DNA of 64,000 nucleotides from Microglena sp. YARC (lineage: Eukaryota > Chlorophyta > Chlorophyceae > Chlamydomonadales > Chlamydomonadaceae). Positions 38,514 through 50,886 of the stretch are shown piece after piece. The stretch is from assembly GCA_022414725.1 (NCBI GenBank), contig CM039466.1:19124361-19188360 (forward strand), given 5' to 3'. Each line of letters starts with the position of its first letter. Within the stretch, counting starts at the first letter, position 1. The position numbers and the translations under genes are program-made. The notes below the pieces were generated by a model. The model was not told where the DNA came from, did no database searches, and worked only from the letters and a program-made list of their open reading frames with translations.

Positions 38514-39485
38514 TCACTGTAAATCAATGAACCTAGGGAGAAGCTTGTACTTGACCAAAACAAGCATACCATTCATACTCCAAAAAACCTCTGCGGGGAG
38601 AGGCTTAGTGAAAGTATCAGCCAACTGCAAGGAGGTATGCACCTTAGTAACACCGATGCGCTGGCTTAGAACCAAATCCTTGATGTAGTGATGCATTATA
38701 TCTATGTGTTTAGCCTTGCTTTCAAGCTTGTAGTCCTCTGTCCAGGACAGAGCTACCGTGGCATCACATTTGATAGTAATCAAGTGAACAGGCAATCCCA
38801 GGTCTACCCTAAGATGCTTGAGCCACTGAACTTCCCTCGCACAACCAGCCAAAGCTTGATACTCAGCTTCCCCAGTACTAACTGCAGGGGTGATTTGTCG
38901 CTTGGATACCCAATTGACAATTCCACCAGAAGCTAGAAAAGCAAGACCAGTTTGAGATCTCCTGTCCTCCGGATCCTCACCAAAAGATGCATCACTGTAA
39001 GCAAGGAGCTCAAATTTTGGGTCATGAGTGTAGGCAATACCAATATAAGTATGCTTGCGAAGGTACACCAGAACCCTCAGAGCTGCATTCCAGTGAGCCT
39101 GAGTAGGTGCTGCTGTGAATCTAGAAAGTTGACTAACAGCAAAAGCAATATCAGGTCTTGTGCACGTGGACAAGTAGATGAGGCTACCAACCAGAGATGC
39201 GTACAAAGTGTTGTTAGGTAGAACAGGACTGCCAATGGCATGAACTGTAACTGACTTAGACACCATGGGCACCTCAGACGTAGCCTTCAACTTCTCTTCC
39301 CCTGCATTAAGCTTGAACCGCTCAACCATCCCATTAATAGCATTATGCTGACTGAGTACAATCTTCACACACCGCCCCTCATCATCAAGGGTAACATTAC
39401 AGTCCAAAGAGAGGAACTGTTCAGGTACTCCCATTTCTGTAATAACCCACCCGTTATTACGCAAGATTGGTAATAAGTGCATCAT
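38514..39485 (-). pseudogene. Copia RT C-terminus and RNase H
   Basis: Open for over 320 codons. It contains LVGSLIYLSTCTRPDIAFAV (the copia Y-L-T-RPDI box), AYSDASFGEDPEDRRSQTG and TGEAEYQALAGCAREVQWL (RNase H: AD-DAS and E-Y-A catalytic residues), then KHIDIMHHYIKDLV and LQLADTFTKPL, the standard end of copia pol. RNase H removes RNA from the RNA-DNA hybrid. The best-preserved part of the element. Confidence 0.9.
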
Positions 39486-40301
39486 TAGAGCACGAGCTCA
39501 TCAACAGCAATCCAAAAGTCGTCGACATATGTCAGGACCCAGGACCACAGGCCATCAGCATCCAGGCGCACAAAAAGTGCTGGATCAGAGAGCGTCGGTC
39601 GGAAACCTGCAAGGCGAAGAACCTGCAGGACATTGTCATGCCAAGCTCTAGGGGCCTGCTTCAATCCATACAAGCTCTTCACAATGCGACAAACCAGGGG
39701 TTTTCCATTAGGCCCAACCTTGATGAAGCCGTCAGGCTGCCTCAAGTACAATTTGAGGTTGGGATCTATCACTCCATGAAGGAATGCAGTCTTCACATCA
39801 ATTTGCCTGGAGAACATCTTACGATGAACAACACCTGCAAGTAACACCCTCAAAGTCGCTTTAGAGGTGACCGGAGCAAAAGTCTGGTCGTACTCAATAC
39901 CAGGACGCTGCATGTAACCTCTAGCCACAAAACGCGCTTTGTAGCGCTCCACTCTTCCATCCTTACCCAACTTTTTTAGTAAATAACCATCTGGCAGACA
40001 TAAGTCTGTACTCATCCCCAGGATGAGGCTCCAGAATCCAAGTACCATGACCCTCGAGGGAAGCGATTTCATCTCTCATTGCTAGCTGCCACTCTTCCCT
40101 CTCAGGGTTATCGAGCGCTATAGCTTGAGCATAAGAAAGCTCACACTGGATGGAGATAAAAGCAGCACCAACTGGTTCTTGTACCTCTTCTGCAGAACCA
40201 TCAACAGACGGGGATGGAGGGGATCGCTCCACCTCATCAGAAGTATCACCAGCAATAGAAGGAGAAGGGGAAGTAACTAAAAACATCAGGAACCGTAACA
40301 T
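39485..40301 (-). pseudogene. Copia reverse transcriptase (RVT_2), frameshifted
   Basis: The upstream frame has EEWQLAMRDEIASLEGHGTW and RWLFTKK. After a change at an A6 run (39972-39977) the next frame reads GRVERYKARFVARGYMQRPG, QIDVKTAFLHGVIDP, LYGLKQAPRAWHD and LTYVDDFWIAV with the YVDD catalytic box. A second frame change at 39485 (TAATGATG) leads into the RNase H part. Copia RT copies the element RNA in cytoplasmic particles. Confidence 0.9.
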
Positions 40302-40337
40302 CTGGCACTGAAGGGTATCGCTTCAATACCGATTCAT

Positions 40338-41154
40338 CTAATAAGCCAAACTCAGGAACCTCCCCACGCATCCTCCCACTTGATCTAAACTCCAAGAGCA
40401 GAAGGAAGAGGGGGGTGGACGAGGCTCCCGAGGTGTAACCTTTGAGAGCAGTGATTGTATCACTCTCCCAGGAGGTAGCTCTGGACGTCGAACGTCCGGC
40501 GCATCTCCCACATCACCTAACCCAATCCAACCTGGGGCTGGCATGCTCATAGCAGACGCTAGAGTAGAATCACTGGCTGTATCACTAGAGTCAACATTAC
40601 CTAAGTCACTAGGCAGTTGCTCATCCCGAGCAATAGGAAGCTGCAGAACCTCAGGCTCGAAACAATGGGTTACCACTAACAAGGAAAGGAGTCTCTACAA
40701 TTTTATCTAGGCCGCTAGCTCCACCCTTCTCCCTTAAATCACTAACAGCCAGGACAGAGGGTGGGAGGATAGAGAATGGAAGGCAGCGAGTCGGAATAAT
40801 TTCCGCAGTCTTAGTGTCAGGCACAAAACAGGGGAGACATTGGGGGCAGCAGCCTGCCGAGAACGTAGGTTCATATGGAAAACTGCTCCCACATCTGTTT
40901 CCATCTGCCCTGAGTCCTGTAGAAGATATTCTAATGCTGCCGGTTCAGTACGCCCCTCAGTGACGGCCAAGGGAGAACCAGAAGCAAAAGAACTCCCATC
41001 ATACACCAATTGCCCCATCGACGGGCACTGGGGCAGTGCCCTCAAAAAAGGTCACGTCACGAGCCTCAATCACTTTGTGCAACTTTGGAATCCAGACCTG
41101 GTAGGCCTTCGACACCACACTATACCGCCACCAGTCTACCCTGGATACTCTTAG
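40338..41154 (-). pseudogene. Copia integrase-RT linker, broken
   Basis: Minus-strand frames of about 100 codons (GALPQCPSMGQLVYDG..., then Pro/Ser-rich PPGRVIQSLLSKVTPREPRP) separated by stops. Low-complexity acidic and Pro-rich linkers are usual here. Confidence 0.55.
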
Positions 41155-41379
41155 GATCTAATTTCCCCCGCTTCTTCCCATCTAGTAGGGTTTACATAGG
41201 CTATACACCCAAAAGACGCGGGAGGTGGGACACCTCGGGGACGCGCGCTGATTAGAAAAGCTCATACGGAGTTCTTCCATCTTTCGTCTTTGTGGGTAAC
41301 CGATTTCGAAGGTACGAAGCCCCAGTCAAGAAGGCATAGGGCCAGAAACCCTTGCTCATCCCTGATTCTATCAGCATCG

Positions 41380-41870
41380 TACGTAAGCCATAGCAGCAAC
41401 TACCCCATTGAACCTCTCAGCAACCCCGTTTTGCTGTGGGGCAATACACGCTACTATGTTCGTACGTCCATTTACCTCATGAACTAAAAAGCCAGTCAAC
41501 AAACCATTTGACCAAAAACTCGTTTTTGCTTGGTCCCCCCTAAGCGTTCGAAATGCTACCCCTAAAAGTTCCGCACTCCACTTCTTAATCGTAAATTGGA
41601 TCTGCCATGCAGCATCGATTTCAGTCTAATCGGGAATAACCGCACTCCACCCAGAAAAATCATCAACTATGGACAAGAAGAAGATAAAAGTTCCCCTCTC
41701 AACCCAGCACTGAACGGCCCCATGATATCAATATGTATCAATTCGAGCGGCGCGTGAGTATTCTAGTACGATTTGGGTATGGTTTGCGTATGGCCTTACC
41801 CAAACAACATGCATCACAAGGGTCCTGTGAGAACTTTTGAAGTGCAGCCCTGGTTAAAGTTGGGTCCGCC
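41380..41870 (-). pseudogene. Copia integrase fragments
   Basis: The minus strand shows CDACCLGKA (41792-41818, second half of the HHCC finger), LIHIDIMGPFSAG (41716-41740, first catalytic Asp), VDDFSGWSAVI (about 41647-41667) and IAPQQNGVAERFNG (41410-41446, catalytic Glu in NGVAER). They lie in different frames with intervening stops, so the enzyme is dead. Integrase would join element DNA to the chromosome. Confidence 0.85.
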
Positions 41871-42483
41871 CAGTAACAGTGCCGGAGTGCGACAAACATG
41901 TGCATAGCAGGTTGACCAGGATGGCCAAATCTGCGGTGCCGATTTTCGCACTGTCACGACCAAGTACCTGTAGGATCGCCTTGACCAGGAGTAACAGTTT
42001 CAGCAGAAATCTCAGCAGGAGAGGGTCGAAACTAGCGACGCCCGCGGATGAGAACAGGGATAGCGCAGAGTGCCGATTCGAAGTCTAAACACCAGACGTG
42101 TGGCTGGAACAGTCCAAAGAGTTCTAGACCCTCTGGTGGCAATACAACGATCTGCATCAAAACTAAAATGTATCAACCCTGGGACCTAGCCGTAGCATTT
42201 ACACTGAGAAGGTTAACAGGATCAAATTAGGTATGTAGAGCACATTGTCTATGGTTAATGGGGCCTTCAAGCCACTCATTTACAAGTTCAATGGTTCCAA
42301 TACCAACTGCCTGCTGAACAACACCATCTCCAAATCTAACAGAGGGGCAAATTTGCCTGATATCTGATGATTTAAAGAGGGTGACGTCCCCCAGTCAAAC
42401 TCCGACTAGCCCCACTCGGTCTAAGTACCAGGTAGCTTCGACACAATCATCAGCCTGAGCAGGCGCCCAGGCTGTTTTCAACA

Positions 42484-43470
42484 CTAATGAGAACGGGTAG
42501 GGGGTTGCATCTCACTTCTTTGCAAGTAGAGCCATCTGAGCCATCAATGCGGTATATTCAGCACGGCCTGACTGGTGCAGCTCCTCCTCCAACCTGCGTG
42601 GTGGGTGGCTTCTTCTGACCGCCACGGACCTCCACGAGCAGCACACGAGGGCGAAGCTTCGGGAACTGCGTCCAGCAAGTTTCCGAAGCGTGTCCAGGCC
42701 GCGAGGGGGCAGTAAGATGCACTGCGGCACTCCACTGCCCTGAGGTAATCCTGCAGCAGCCATTGCTGGCAAAGGGAGGGTAGGTGAGTGGGGGTTGATT
42801 TGACCCATGGTGGGTAGTGAGGGCTGATTAGACAGCACAGGCCTCTGGTTTGCTGTGTCTATGGACTCATAACGATATGCACTTCAGCAAACGTGATCTG
42901 ATTCTCAACAAACTCAGGACCACTGAACATGGTCAGCAAAACCAGAAAATCGAGGATGAGATGCACCAGCTTGGATCGCCATCTTCAATACATGTGAAAT
43001 TCGGAAAACTGTTGTACCCGATTTGAGTAGCATTAGTACCAAACCTTTTCACCCTATTGAAATAGGTTGTAGGGGATTCAGAGTAGGTCATCTGAACCGC
43101 CCTCAAAATCAGCTACCAGTTTCGGTCCCAATCTACGAGCATGCTGCACTGCCCACGACTCCACCTCATCATAGATCTCCTGACAAGAACCATAGTGCCT
43201 AAAGACCTCCTGTAACTTCCTTGCTCATTGTGAGTAACATGTAGGAAAAAGCCTTTTCCTCATTGCTAAGCCACAAACATCAGAGCCATCATGTACCTAA
43301 GCCTGGCTCAGCCCCATCTAGAGCCCTGATGGCCTCAGCATCAGAAACACGATCAGGAAAAATGAAAGTCAACAGGAGGCAGGGTGTCCTAGAAGCCTGC
43401 TTGAGGCGCTGCAATTTTGACATCTGCTGATTCAGTTCAACTCGGGTACGCCTCTACGATTCCTATCATC
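42484..43470 (-). pseudogene. Copia gag-like region, badly broken
   Basis: Position upstream of integrase and short minus-strand segments such as MFSGPEFVENQITFAEVH are compatible with a copia gag, but no zinc knuckle is evident and every frame is interrupted. The 43470-44200 part has frames on both strands with no clear identity. Confidence 0.4.
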
Positions 43471-44201
43471 TCTTTCCTCCGTCAACGGAAATCAAATTCA
43501 GGGTCACTCCCTCAAATCCCACTTGAGCACTGCACTCGCGGACGTCTTACCCGCGAGGGGATTGACCCAAGAAACGCCTGGCGGCATTTCTCAGCATCAA
43601 TCCCCCGGTTCACCTCCACCTTCTTCACCAGCAATGCCTGTCACAGAAGAGACCTCAGACGAAGTCCTCAGGGAGAGGCTCGTTCCTAGCTCGCTCCTCC
43701 AGATCGGCAGGAGTAAACAAGGCCTGCCGGAGCTTCCTGTAGGGCCAAGGTCCTCATTGAAAACAGAGCCACCGGCAGCGAGGACTCCAGCGGTCACAGA
43801 CGATGCCGAAGGTCCGCTCCTCCAGCGTAGGGCAGAGCCCCTGGGCGGAGAAATAGAGCGATGAAATGGCCGGCCAGGGTTTACCACCGCCAGCGCGTGT
43901 CCACATTGACCGCATGGTTTGAAGGCGCTCCCGCTTGTTGTCGGATGAGGTCGATTCCAGCCGTAACACGACGTGTGTAGCCACTGTGCAACTGCAGGCA
44001 CAGCGCTCGGGACAAACATGGTTGCCAAGGTTCGCCAAACGTAACGCAGGAATGACATTGAAACAGCCACTCCTCGTAATTCTCGTAGTCGAGTTTGGCG
44101 AGGTCCTTAATTCATCGAACAGGTTGACTGACGAATGATGCCGAGCTTCTCAACGTCCGCAGTGGCGTACGCTTTAGCGCAACTGATGAGACCTTATAAC
44201 C

Positions 44202-44393
44202 TGACAGAGTTCAGGGACGTGAGGAAGACCAGGAACGAAGTGTTTAGACAACTGGACAGTTAAAAGAGCCGAGGGACGCCTCTTGAGAGAGGAGTCCTGA
44301 CGGCAAACCCCAAAACCCTTAGGTTACGGGAAAGGACAGACGCGATAGGTTGCGTAGCCAATAGGCCAGGTAGAACCAATGAACAGCTAAAGC
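44202..44393 (-). repeat. Copia 5' LTR, truncated
   Basis: Matches the first 192 bp of the left LTR almost exactly and stops at CAGCTAAAGC. The remaining ~26 bp through CTGTCA are replaced by unrelated GGGTGTGGGAGTGG. Just inside it the sense strand reads GGTTATAAGGTCTCATCAG, without the usual TGG primer-site start. Confidence 0.85.
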
Positions 44394-45290
44394 GGGTGTG
44401 GGAGTGGACTGTGTCCGCCAGTTTGAGGGCACATGCACTCGGGGACGTCGACAGATCGCTAAATGCGTACGAGCGCAGCGGAATGCACGCGGTAAATGGG
44501 TCCGCGATTAGTCATAGTCCTTTAATGACCTGGCACTTTCTGATCTCTAGCGTAAGCCCTATACCCGCGTCGCGTGTAGCTCAGAATCCTGAGACATTTC
44601 GCCTACATTTTGCCTAGGCGGATTGTCGTCGAAATGTCTCAGACTTCTGAGATATTTCGACGGCATCTCGCCACGCACGGCGGCTTGTGCTCGGTAATGA
44701 GGCGAAATGTTCGGTCTTCTGAGACTTTTAGCCTGTACTTCGCTTGCAGGGCGGTTTGGGCACCTTGGTCGGAAGAGGGCGGTCACATTTTCAGGAATCT
44801 ATTATTCGGAGCATTTCTCAAAACATCAGGGATATCAGATAGAAGAGATAGATTACATGTATACTAATAAACTACCGTATGCATCCATTCCATTAACTTA
44901 TTGATGATCTACCTATATATCTATGTAAGCATCCTTACACATGTACATCGCTACATCCCATTATATTTCCTCTATATTCCATTAACCTTAGATAGGGACA
45001 GCGAGCAAAGATGAGACGAGGCAGGCAAATTTGCTGGCTGGAGCCATGTAGCTAATTAAGTTCAAGTACAAGTATATAGGCAGGCTGCAGGGCAGCTATC
45101 CATTTGTTTTCTACTCATGAGGGGGACATTACGCCCCATCATATCCACTAAGTAGAAAACGTCAAGCAAAAAAGCTATACATTCTATATATCTTCGCTTT
45201 TGCTTCTATTATATATTTCCATTTTCTTCTTGCATTAATAGTTCCTCGTGGCGCAAGCATCTTCATCGCAGCTGTAGCATTTCCATCATC
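44394..45290. other. Complex sequence with TCTGAGACATTTCGCC repeats
   Basis: 44575-44740 holds direct and inverted copies of TGAGACATTTCGCC / CGAAATGTCTCAG. A related GAGACATTTCGTCCACTGTA lies at 49575. The 3' part is AT-rich with a partial dispersed-repeat copy (45015-45070). No supported ORF. Confidence 0.45.
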
Positions 45291-45294
45291 CTCC

Positions 45295-47165
45295 CTGCAA
45301 GACATGCAGAGCAAGGCAGGAGATAAAGAGCAAAGAGGGGCAGGGATAATGGCCCGAAGGGGCAGGACCGACAGTGATGAGCAGAGCGGGGCAAGCGATT
45401 TAGAGAGCAGAGAGGGCGGCAGTGGATAATGTCAAGGGGCAAGACGACAGAGATGAGCAGAGGCAGGTATGGTGTTAGGGATAAGGAGGGGCTGGCGGGG
45501 ATAATGGCAAGAGGCAAACATCAGTGACAACAAGGCAGGCATGCAAAAGAGAGGCAAGAGGGGCAGGGATAATGGCAAGGGGCAAGACGACATTGATGAG
45601 CAGAGCAGGGGGTAGTGTTAGGGAGAAGGAGGGGCAGGGATAATGGCAAGGGCAGGACGATGCCAGTAGGTGATGAACAAGGCAGGGCAGGCGTTGTTAG
45701 AAAGCGAAGAAGGGAGGGATAATGGCAAGGGGCACCGAGGAACAGTGATGAGCAGAGCAGGGCAGGCGTTAGAGAGCACAGAGGGGCAGGGGACAATGGC
45801 AAGGGGAAAGACGACCAGTGATGAGCAGAGCAGGGTAGGGGCGTTAGGAGTAAGGAGGGGCAGGGATAATGGCAAAGAAAAGAGGCCAAGACGGCAGTGA
45901 TGAAAAGGCAGGGCATGCAATAGAGAGCAAAGAGAGGCAGGGATAATGGCAAAGGCCCAGGCAACATTGATGAACAAGGTTACGAGGGCAGGTGTTAGAG
46001 AGCAAAGAGGGGCAGGGATAATTGGGCAAGGGGCAGCTCAGGAGGACAGTGATGAGCAGAGCAGGGCAGGCGTTTTAGAGAGCACAGAGGGCAGGGACAA
46101 TGGCAAGGGGGGAAAAAAGACGACAGTTTTGATGAGCAAGAGCACGGTAGGGCGTTAGGGAGTAAGGAGGGGCAGGGATAATGGAAGAGGCAAGACGGCA
46201 GTGCATGAACAAGGCAGGGCATGCAATAGAGAGCAAAGAGAGGCAGGGATAATGGCAAGGCCCAGGCAACATTGATGAACAAGGGAGGGCAGGTGTTTAG
46301 AGAGCAAAGAGGGGCAGGGGATAATGGCAAGGGGCAAAAAGACGACCAAGTGATTGAGCAGAGCAGGTAAGTGTTAGGGGAGTAAGGAGACGGGGCTGGG
46401 GGGATAATGGCAAGGGCAGGATTGATGGTTTGATGAACAAGGGAGCGCAGGCGTTAGAGAGCGGAAGAGGGGGCAGGGATATGGCAAGGGCAGGAGGACA
46501 GTGATGAGCATGAGGCAGGGCAGGCGTTTTAGAGAGCACCAGAGGGGCAGGGACAATGGCAAGGGGAAAGACGACAGTGATGAGCAGAGCACGGTCGGCG
46601 TTAGGGGAGTAGGAAGGGAGGGGCAGGGATAATGGCGCAAGAGGCAAGGGGACATCAGTGATCAACAAAGGCAGCATTTCGCGCGATTAGAGAGCAAAGA
46701 GGGGCAGGATTATGACAAGGGGCAAGACGACATTGATGAACAAGGGAGAGGGCAGGCGATAGAGGGAGCGGCAAAGAGGGGGCAGGGGATAATGGCAAGG
46801 GGCAGGAAGGGGGACAGTGATGATAGCAAGCAGGGGTAGGCGTTTAGGAAGTAAGGAGGGGCAGGGATAATGGCAAGGGGCGGGGGACGACAGTGAAATG
46901 AGCAGAGCAGGGCAGGCGTTTGAGAGCAAAGAGGGGCAGGGATTAATGGGGAAAGGACTGGACGACAGTAATGGGCAGAGCAGGGCAGGCGTTAGAGAGA
47001 GCAATGAAGGGCAGGGAGCACGGATAGGGCAGGATGGTGATTAGCAGAGCATGGCCTGCGTTACAGAGCAATGAAGGGCAGGGAGGACGGCTGTAAGGAG
47101 GGGGCAGGACATTTGGACGTGCAGAGGCAGGGTATTGCGCTAGAGATCAATGGAGGGCAGGACAT
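45295..47165. repeat. ~75-85-bp tandem repeat, GGGCAGGGATAATGGCAAGG
   Basis: About twenty units with AGCAAAGAGGGGCAGGGATA, ATGGCAAGGGGCAAGACGAC, AGTGATGAGCAGAGCAGGGC and AGGCGTTAGAGAG. Units vary by indel, and higher-order blocks repeat (for example 45900-46000 and 46210-46310). Confidence 0.95.
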
Positions 47166-48021
47166 AGACAGAAGCATATTACTAGATGCAAGTTACAGAG
47201 ACGATGACAGAGACAATGGACACAAACATTAGGACAGATGCACTGTGGGCATTACCTATGCTTGAATCAAGACACACAATTCCCTATGCCACACTACTGT
47301 TGCGAAAAACCGCACCTACAAGCAAGACCCTTCAGTTATTCACTTACGTTTGTCTAGCAGCCTCATGTGACAGTGGAACATCAAAACTGGGAGGGAAGAC
47401 AGAGCAATGGTCTCTGCAAATACAGAATGCAGGCATAGTTAATATTATGTAGCACCCTTTACTTCATTTTTGATGATAGATTAAACCCTCTTCTCCTGTG
47501 TCAAACCAAGCGCTCAAGCAGACAGACAAGCAAAGTAAACATTGCGTGCAACAGACAGGCACGCAGGCAGGCAAACCAAGCACTTTTCCATAGGCTGAAC
47601 ACTCTATGCCTAGCACCTCCAAGCAGAAGTCACCATCCAGATAGTTCAGGCAATCAGTCACTAGGAGGGAGGAAGATAAAAAGGCAGGCATACAGACAGG
47701 CATGCACGAAAGGAGGCATGCAAGCAGGTGGACACTATTTTGGCATGTGATCAAGTCAAGAATTTCTAGGGCCACCATTGTTGTTGAACCCTTACTACAA
47801 GCAACCTCCAGACCGCTTCCACACAGAGCATGGAGTCCCTGCCAAAAAAGAAGCGGCGGGGGGCCGGGCATAGTTACATATATTGAACACCCTTTGTGTT
47901 TGTTTTTGCGTATTTGGGTTAGGGAGATCCCCCTGAATACAAACCTTGCCTCAAGCTTAAGGTACCTGAAACCTCAGGTCCTACCCCAGCCTTGCATTGT
48001 CCACACTTACCTGAGTTTACC
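47166..48021. other. No clear gene
   Basis: Complex sequence. Frames of 88 codons (47186-47452, plus) and 135 codons (47464-47871, minus, Cys/Leu-rich) lack family resemblance. Short CAGGCA repeats occur at 47515-47720. Confidence 0.35.
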
Positions 48022-48276
48022 ATGCAGAATGGATCCGAAAGACCCAAGCATAAAAAGACAAGGTTGTTGACTGTCACCCAACACACAGCAAAGCAAGTGA
48101 GAACCAGTCTCTACCACAAACGCAAGAGGCAACGTTCCAAGACTACCACAACCACTACGAGTGAACCCAATGTGAAGATGCATGCCATGGACATGGGTCT
48201 AGTGCGTCAGCCAAATATACACAGTGGCTGCCACCATCTATCATGCAGGGTCTCAAGGGATAACTGCCACGCATGA
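48022..48276 (+). CDS. Possible small ORF, basic N-terminus (unrecognised)
   Basis: ATG in TTTACCATGCAG opens MQNGSERPKHKKTRLLTVTQ, then a very basic SLYHKRKRQRSKTTTTTT. The Lys/Arg-rich start could be a nuclear-localisation or nucleic-acid-binding tail. No homology recognised and the end is unremarkable. Could be a retroelement gag start. Confidence 0.25.
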   Translation: MQNGSERPKHKKTRLLTVTQHTAKQVRTSLYHKRKRQRSKTTTTTTSEPNVKMHAMDMGLVRQPNIHSGCHHLSCRVSRDNCHA

Positions 48277-49590
48277 TTCTCCTGATACAATGCTCAAGGG
48301 CAACCATGCAGCCAAGGGCAGTGCCATGATCCCACTAGAGTGGTAAGGCCCCATGTCCTTTCAAGCTCTACTCAGTACCAGGAGAGGAAACGGTGGAAGT
48401 ATGACTCACATAAGAGTTGGGAGCAAGTTTGTCCCAGCATCCTACTTTTGCACAGAGCCAACTAATCATGCTGCCACCCCAAGCTGAAGCCATGCTCCTG
48501 GGACAGTACACTCCACATACCACCATATTTGACCGTGTCCAGAGCAAAGTCGGGTGGGCTGCCGAGATGCTGCAATTTATGCAGCTTATTCATGCGGTGG
48601 CAGTACAGCAGCGCCGACCGGGCTTCCTGGTTGAGGAGTTGACGACGAAAGGGCCGCTGCCTGCAAGATACCATGCATCCAGCAGATGCACTGACAACCT
48701 ACACAGACTACATAGACGGATCGGTTGCGAGAATTAGCGGAACCGATGTAAGGGAATTTGTGTAGGAGATAGGACGAGAGCATTGGTCTAATTTCAAAAA
48801 CAATCTGACGCACTACCCCGCGCTTGTCCATGCGGAAGGCGGCAGAGGGCGTTGCGCAGTAATCTGAAAAGAAAGCTGGAAAGAAAGGAGGTAACAAGGC
48901 AGGACGCCAAAAATATCAAGTAGCAACGAACACATGCGTTGGGCGAGGGAGGGAAGAATAGCATGTAGGAGTACGAGAGGTAGAATGAAGGTTGGCGTGG
49001 CTTACCTTGGCCATATTGCAAGGCTCTAATCACCGGGCTCTAATCGTACGGCCATTTCGCCATGCCGCGTCCAATCCGCCTTGGCCTAAATGTACGTGAA
49101 AGGCTGGTGAAAGGACACCCTGCGAAAACATCTATCAAAATTAGTAAGAGGTCATCGCTGACAGGTCATCGCAAGTCACAATAATATTTCAGTGTGACTT
49201 AGGCTTTCATCACAGTGATTAAAAATCGTCCTGGTTTCGCCCTACACAGCCGCCATTTTTGACGCATGCAGCGAAAGCACATCGGTGACTTCGGGTTGAC
49301 CTTTTCCCGAATGAAAGCTATTCGCCAACAAGAAGTTCGCGCTAGTACTTCGTTGCCAATTGTTCACCCTATCTCGGAATCGCTGGCAGAGCTTCGCAGG
49401 TTCGCAAGAATGACCCCTCGAAAAGGTTGCTAACAGACCCTCGAGCGACAGAAAGCTGCATACCCCTTCGCGTATTACAACTCAGTAGTTAACGTGCGAT
49501 CGAGGAGTTATTGGTCACGCTTCAGTCTACGAAACTTTCTGGGTGTCTGTCGGGATCGCTGGTTTGCGGTGAGCCGAGACATTTCGTCCA
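48277..49590. other. No supported gene
   Basis: A plus-strand frame at 48417-48737 is open for about 106 codons without a recognisable domain. The rest is complex, non-repetitive sequence. Confidence 0.3.
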
Positions 49591-49604
49591 CTGTACGCCT
49601 ACAT

Positions 49605-50081
49605 TTATCTGTAGTTCCGCTGCAAATCGTGTCTTTCGCCTACATTTAGCGAAATTGTCACTTCCCCGAGTGATGATCTCTGAAGTCCAAGAGTGGTCAT
49701 AGAAGTCAAAAAAGAGGTTGGAATAGTACCAGTTGTTCCAACGGTGATAACTTCATAGTGAACAAGGTATCCAGCCGATCTGAGGCCATTTACTATTTCA
49801 ACATGCTGGGCGTGTTTAGTGATAAACTTAGTAGCGTGGTTGGTATCAGAGCAGTATCCAAGCTCAAGAACCCAGAGTTCTTTATCAGACATACAGGTAG
49901 GAGAGTCTATGTCAGGTAGGACGGCAAGATCAGGTCTCATTCTCTTCCAATCCGCTACAGTAATAGTGGAGGGGCGTAACCAGTCAGGGAGACGTTTAGC
50001 GTCGAAGAATGGTGTAACATGACCTCTAATGGCAGGGCTGCAATTTTCAATGTCGGAGTGTTGAGAAGGGAATAGATGCAA
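49605..50081 (-). pseudogene. Non-LTR retrotransposon C-terminus (endonuclease-like)
   Basis: The minus frame reads HSDIENCSPAIRGHVTPFF, then DWKRMRPDLAVLPD, ELWVLELGYCSDTNHATKF, KHAQHVEIVNGLRSAGY and VGTTGTIPTSF. RPD followed about 20 residues later by E-L-G-Y fits a PD-(D/E)XK restriction-like endonuclease, as found after RT in R2/HERO-type elements. That enzyme nicks the target DNA. The RT itself is not present upstream, so this is a 5'-truncated copy, the usual outcome of target-primed reverse transcription. Confidence 0.55.
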
Positions 50082-50124
50082 GTATTACAAGGTGGGCTAT
50101 CAGCCTAGGCGCTGATTGATGAAA

Positions 50125-50640
50125 GGAAGCGACAGTGCATGTACAGTACATCAGTACATCAGTGAATGGCAGTACATTAGTGCATGTACAGTACATGAGT
50201 GCATGTACAGTACATCAGTGCACGCACAGTACATCAGTACATCAGTGCACGCACAGAACATTAGTACATAAGTGTATGTACAGTACACCAGTACATAATT
50301 GCACGCACAGTACATCAGTGCACGCACAATATGTACGTGGCGCACAGTACATCAGTACATCAGTGCATGTACATCAGTGCACGCACAGTACATCAGTGCA
50401 TATACAGTACATCAGTAAATCAGTGAATGGCAGTACATCAGTGCATGTGCAGTACATCTGTACATCATATCACACACAATACATCAGTGCACGCAAAGTA
50501 CATCAGTGCACGCACAGTACTACAGTACATCAGTACATCATTGCACGCACTGTACATCAGTACATATGTGCATGTACAGCAATGCATGTACATTAGTGCA
50601 ATTACATCAGTGCACGCACAGCACATCTGTGCATGTACAG
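50125..50640. repeat. GTACATCAGTGCATGTACA minisatellite
   Basis: Alternating GTACATCAGTGCACGCACA and GTACATCAGTGCATGTACA steps. The TGTACA/GTACAT content makes it self-complementary. Resumes at 50886-51240 through a segmental duplication. Confidence 0.9.
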
Positions 50641-50886
50641 TACATCAGACAGGGACATGGTGGGAAGCTGAATCTGTCACCTTCAAAATGAACTCGGTTG
50701 ATTTGGCTGAATAGCCAGCCAGGGGAGCTTCCAGACCTGGACAAGTCATTGAACTATATAATTTGCTTAGAGTGCTCCCTGGTTCCCGTGGGTATGGCAC
50801 GTTGGGACTTTGAATTGGCAGACGGGCACCAGCCCTACCTCTAAAAACGTGGTACGCATGCTTATCAAGGCACTGCCATTTGAGGT
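50441..50886. repeat. Tandem segmental duplication, copy A (446 bp)
   Basis: Almost identical to 51029-51474 (period 588 bp). Covers the end of the minisatellite plus about 250 bp of unique DNA starting GACAGGGACATGGTGGGAAG and ending CACTGCCATTTGAGGT. Confidence 0.92.

Larger units (their letters stand above)
37696..44393 (-). mobile_element. Ty1/copia retrotransposon, decayed
   Basis: 6.7-kb element: LTRs at 37696-37913 and 44202-44393, minus-strand order gag-like region, integrase zinc finger and core, RT, RNase H. Integrase before RT is the copia order. Frames are broken by several indels and stops in gag and integrase, while RT-RNase H is nearly open. The right LTR lacks the last ~26 bp, so a target duplication cannot be checked. 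Confidence 0.92.

Noticed and set aside
49841..49852. TGGTATCAGAGC, a perfect match to the common copia/Met-tRNA primer-binding site
   Set aside because: It lies inside the endonuclease-like ORF on the opposite strand (encoding part of YCSDTNH), with no LTR beside it; a coincidence.
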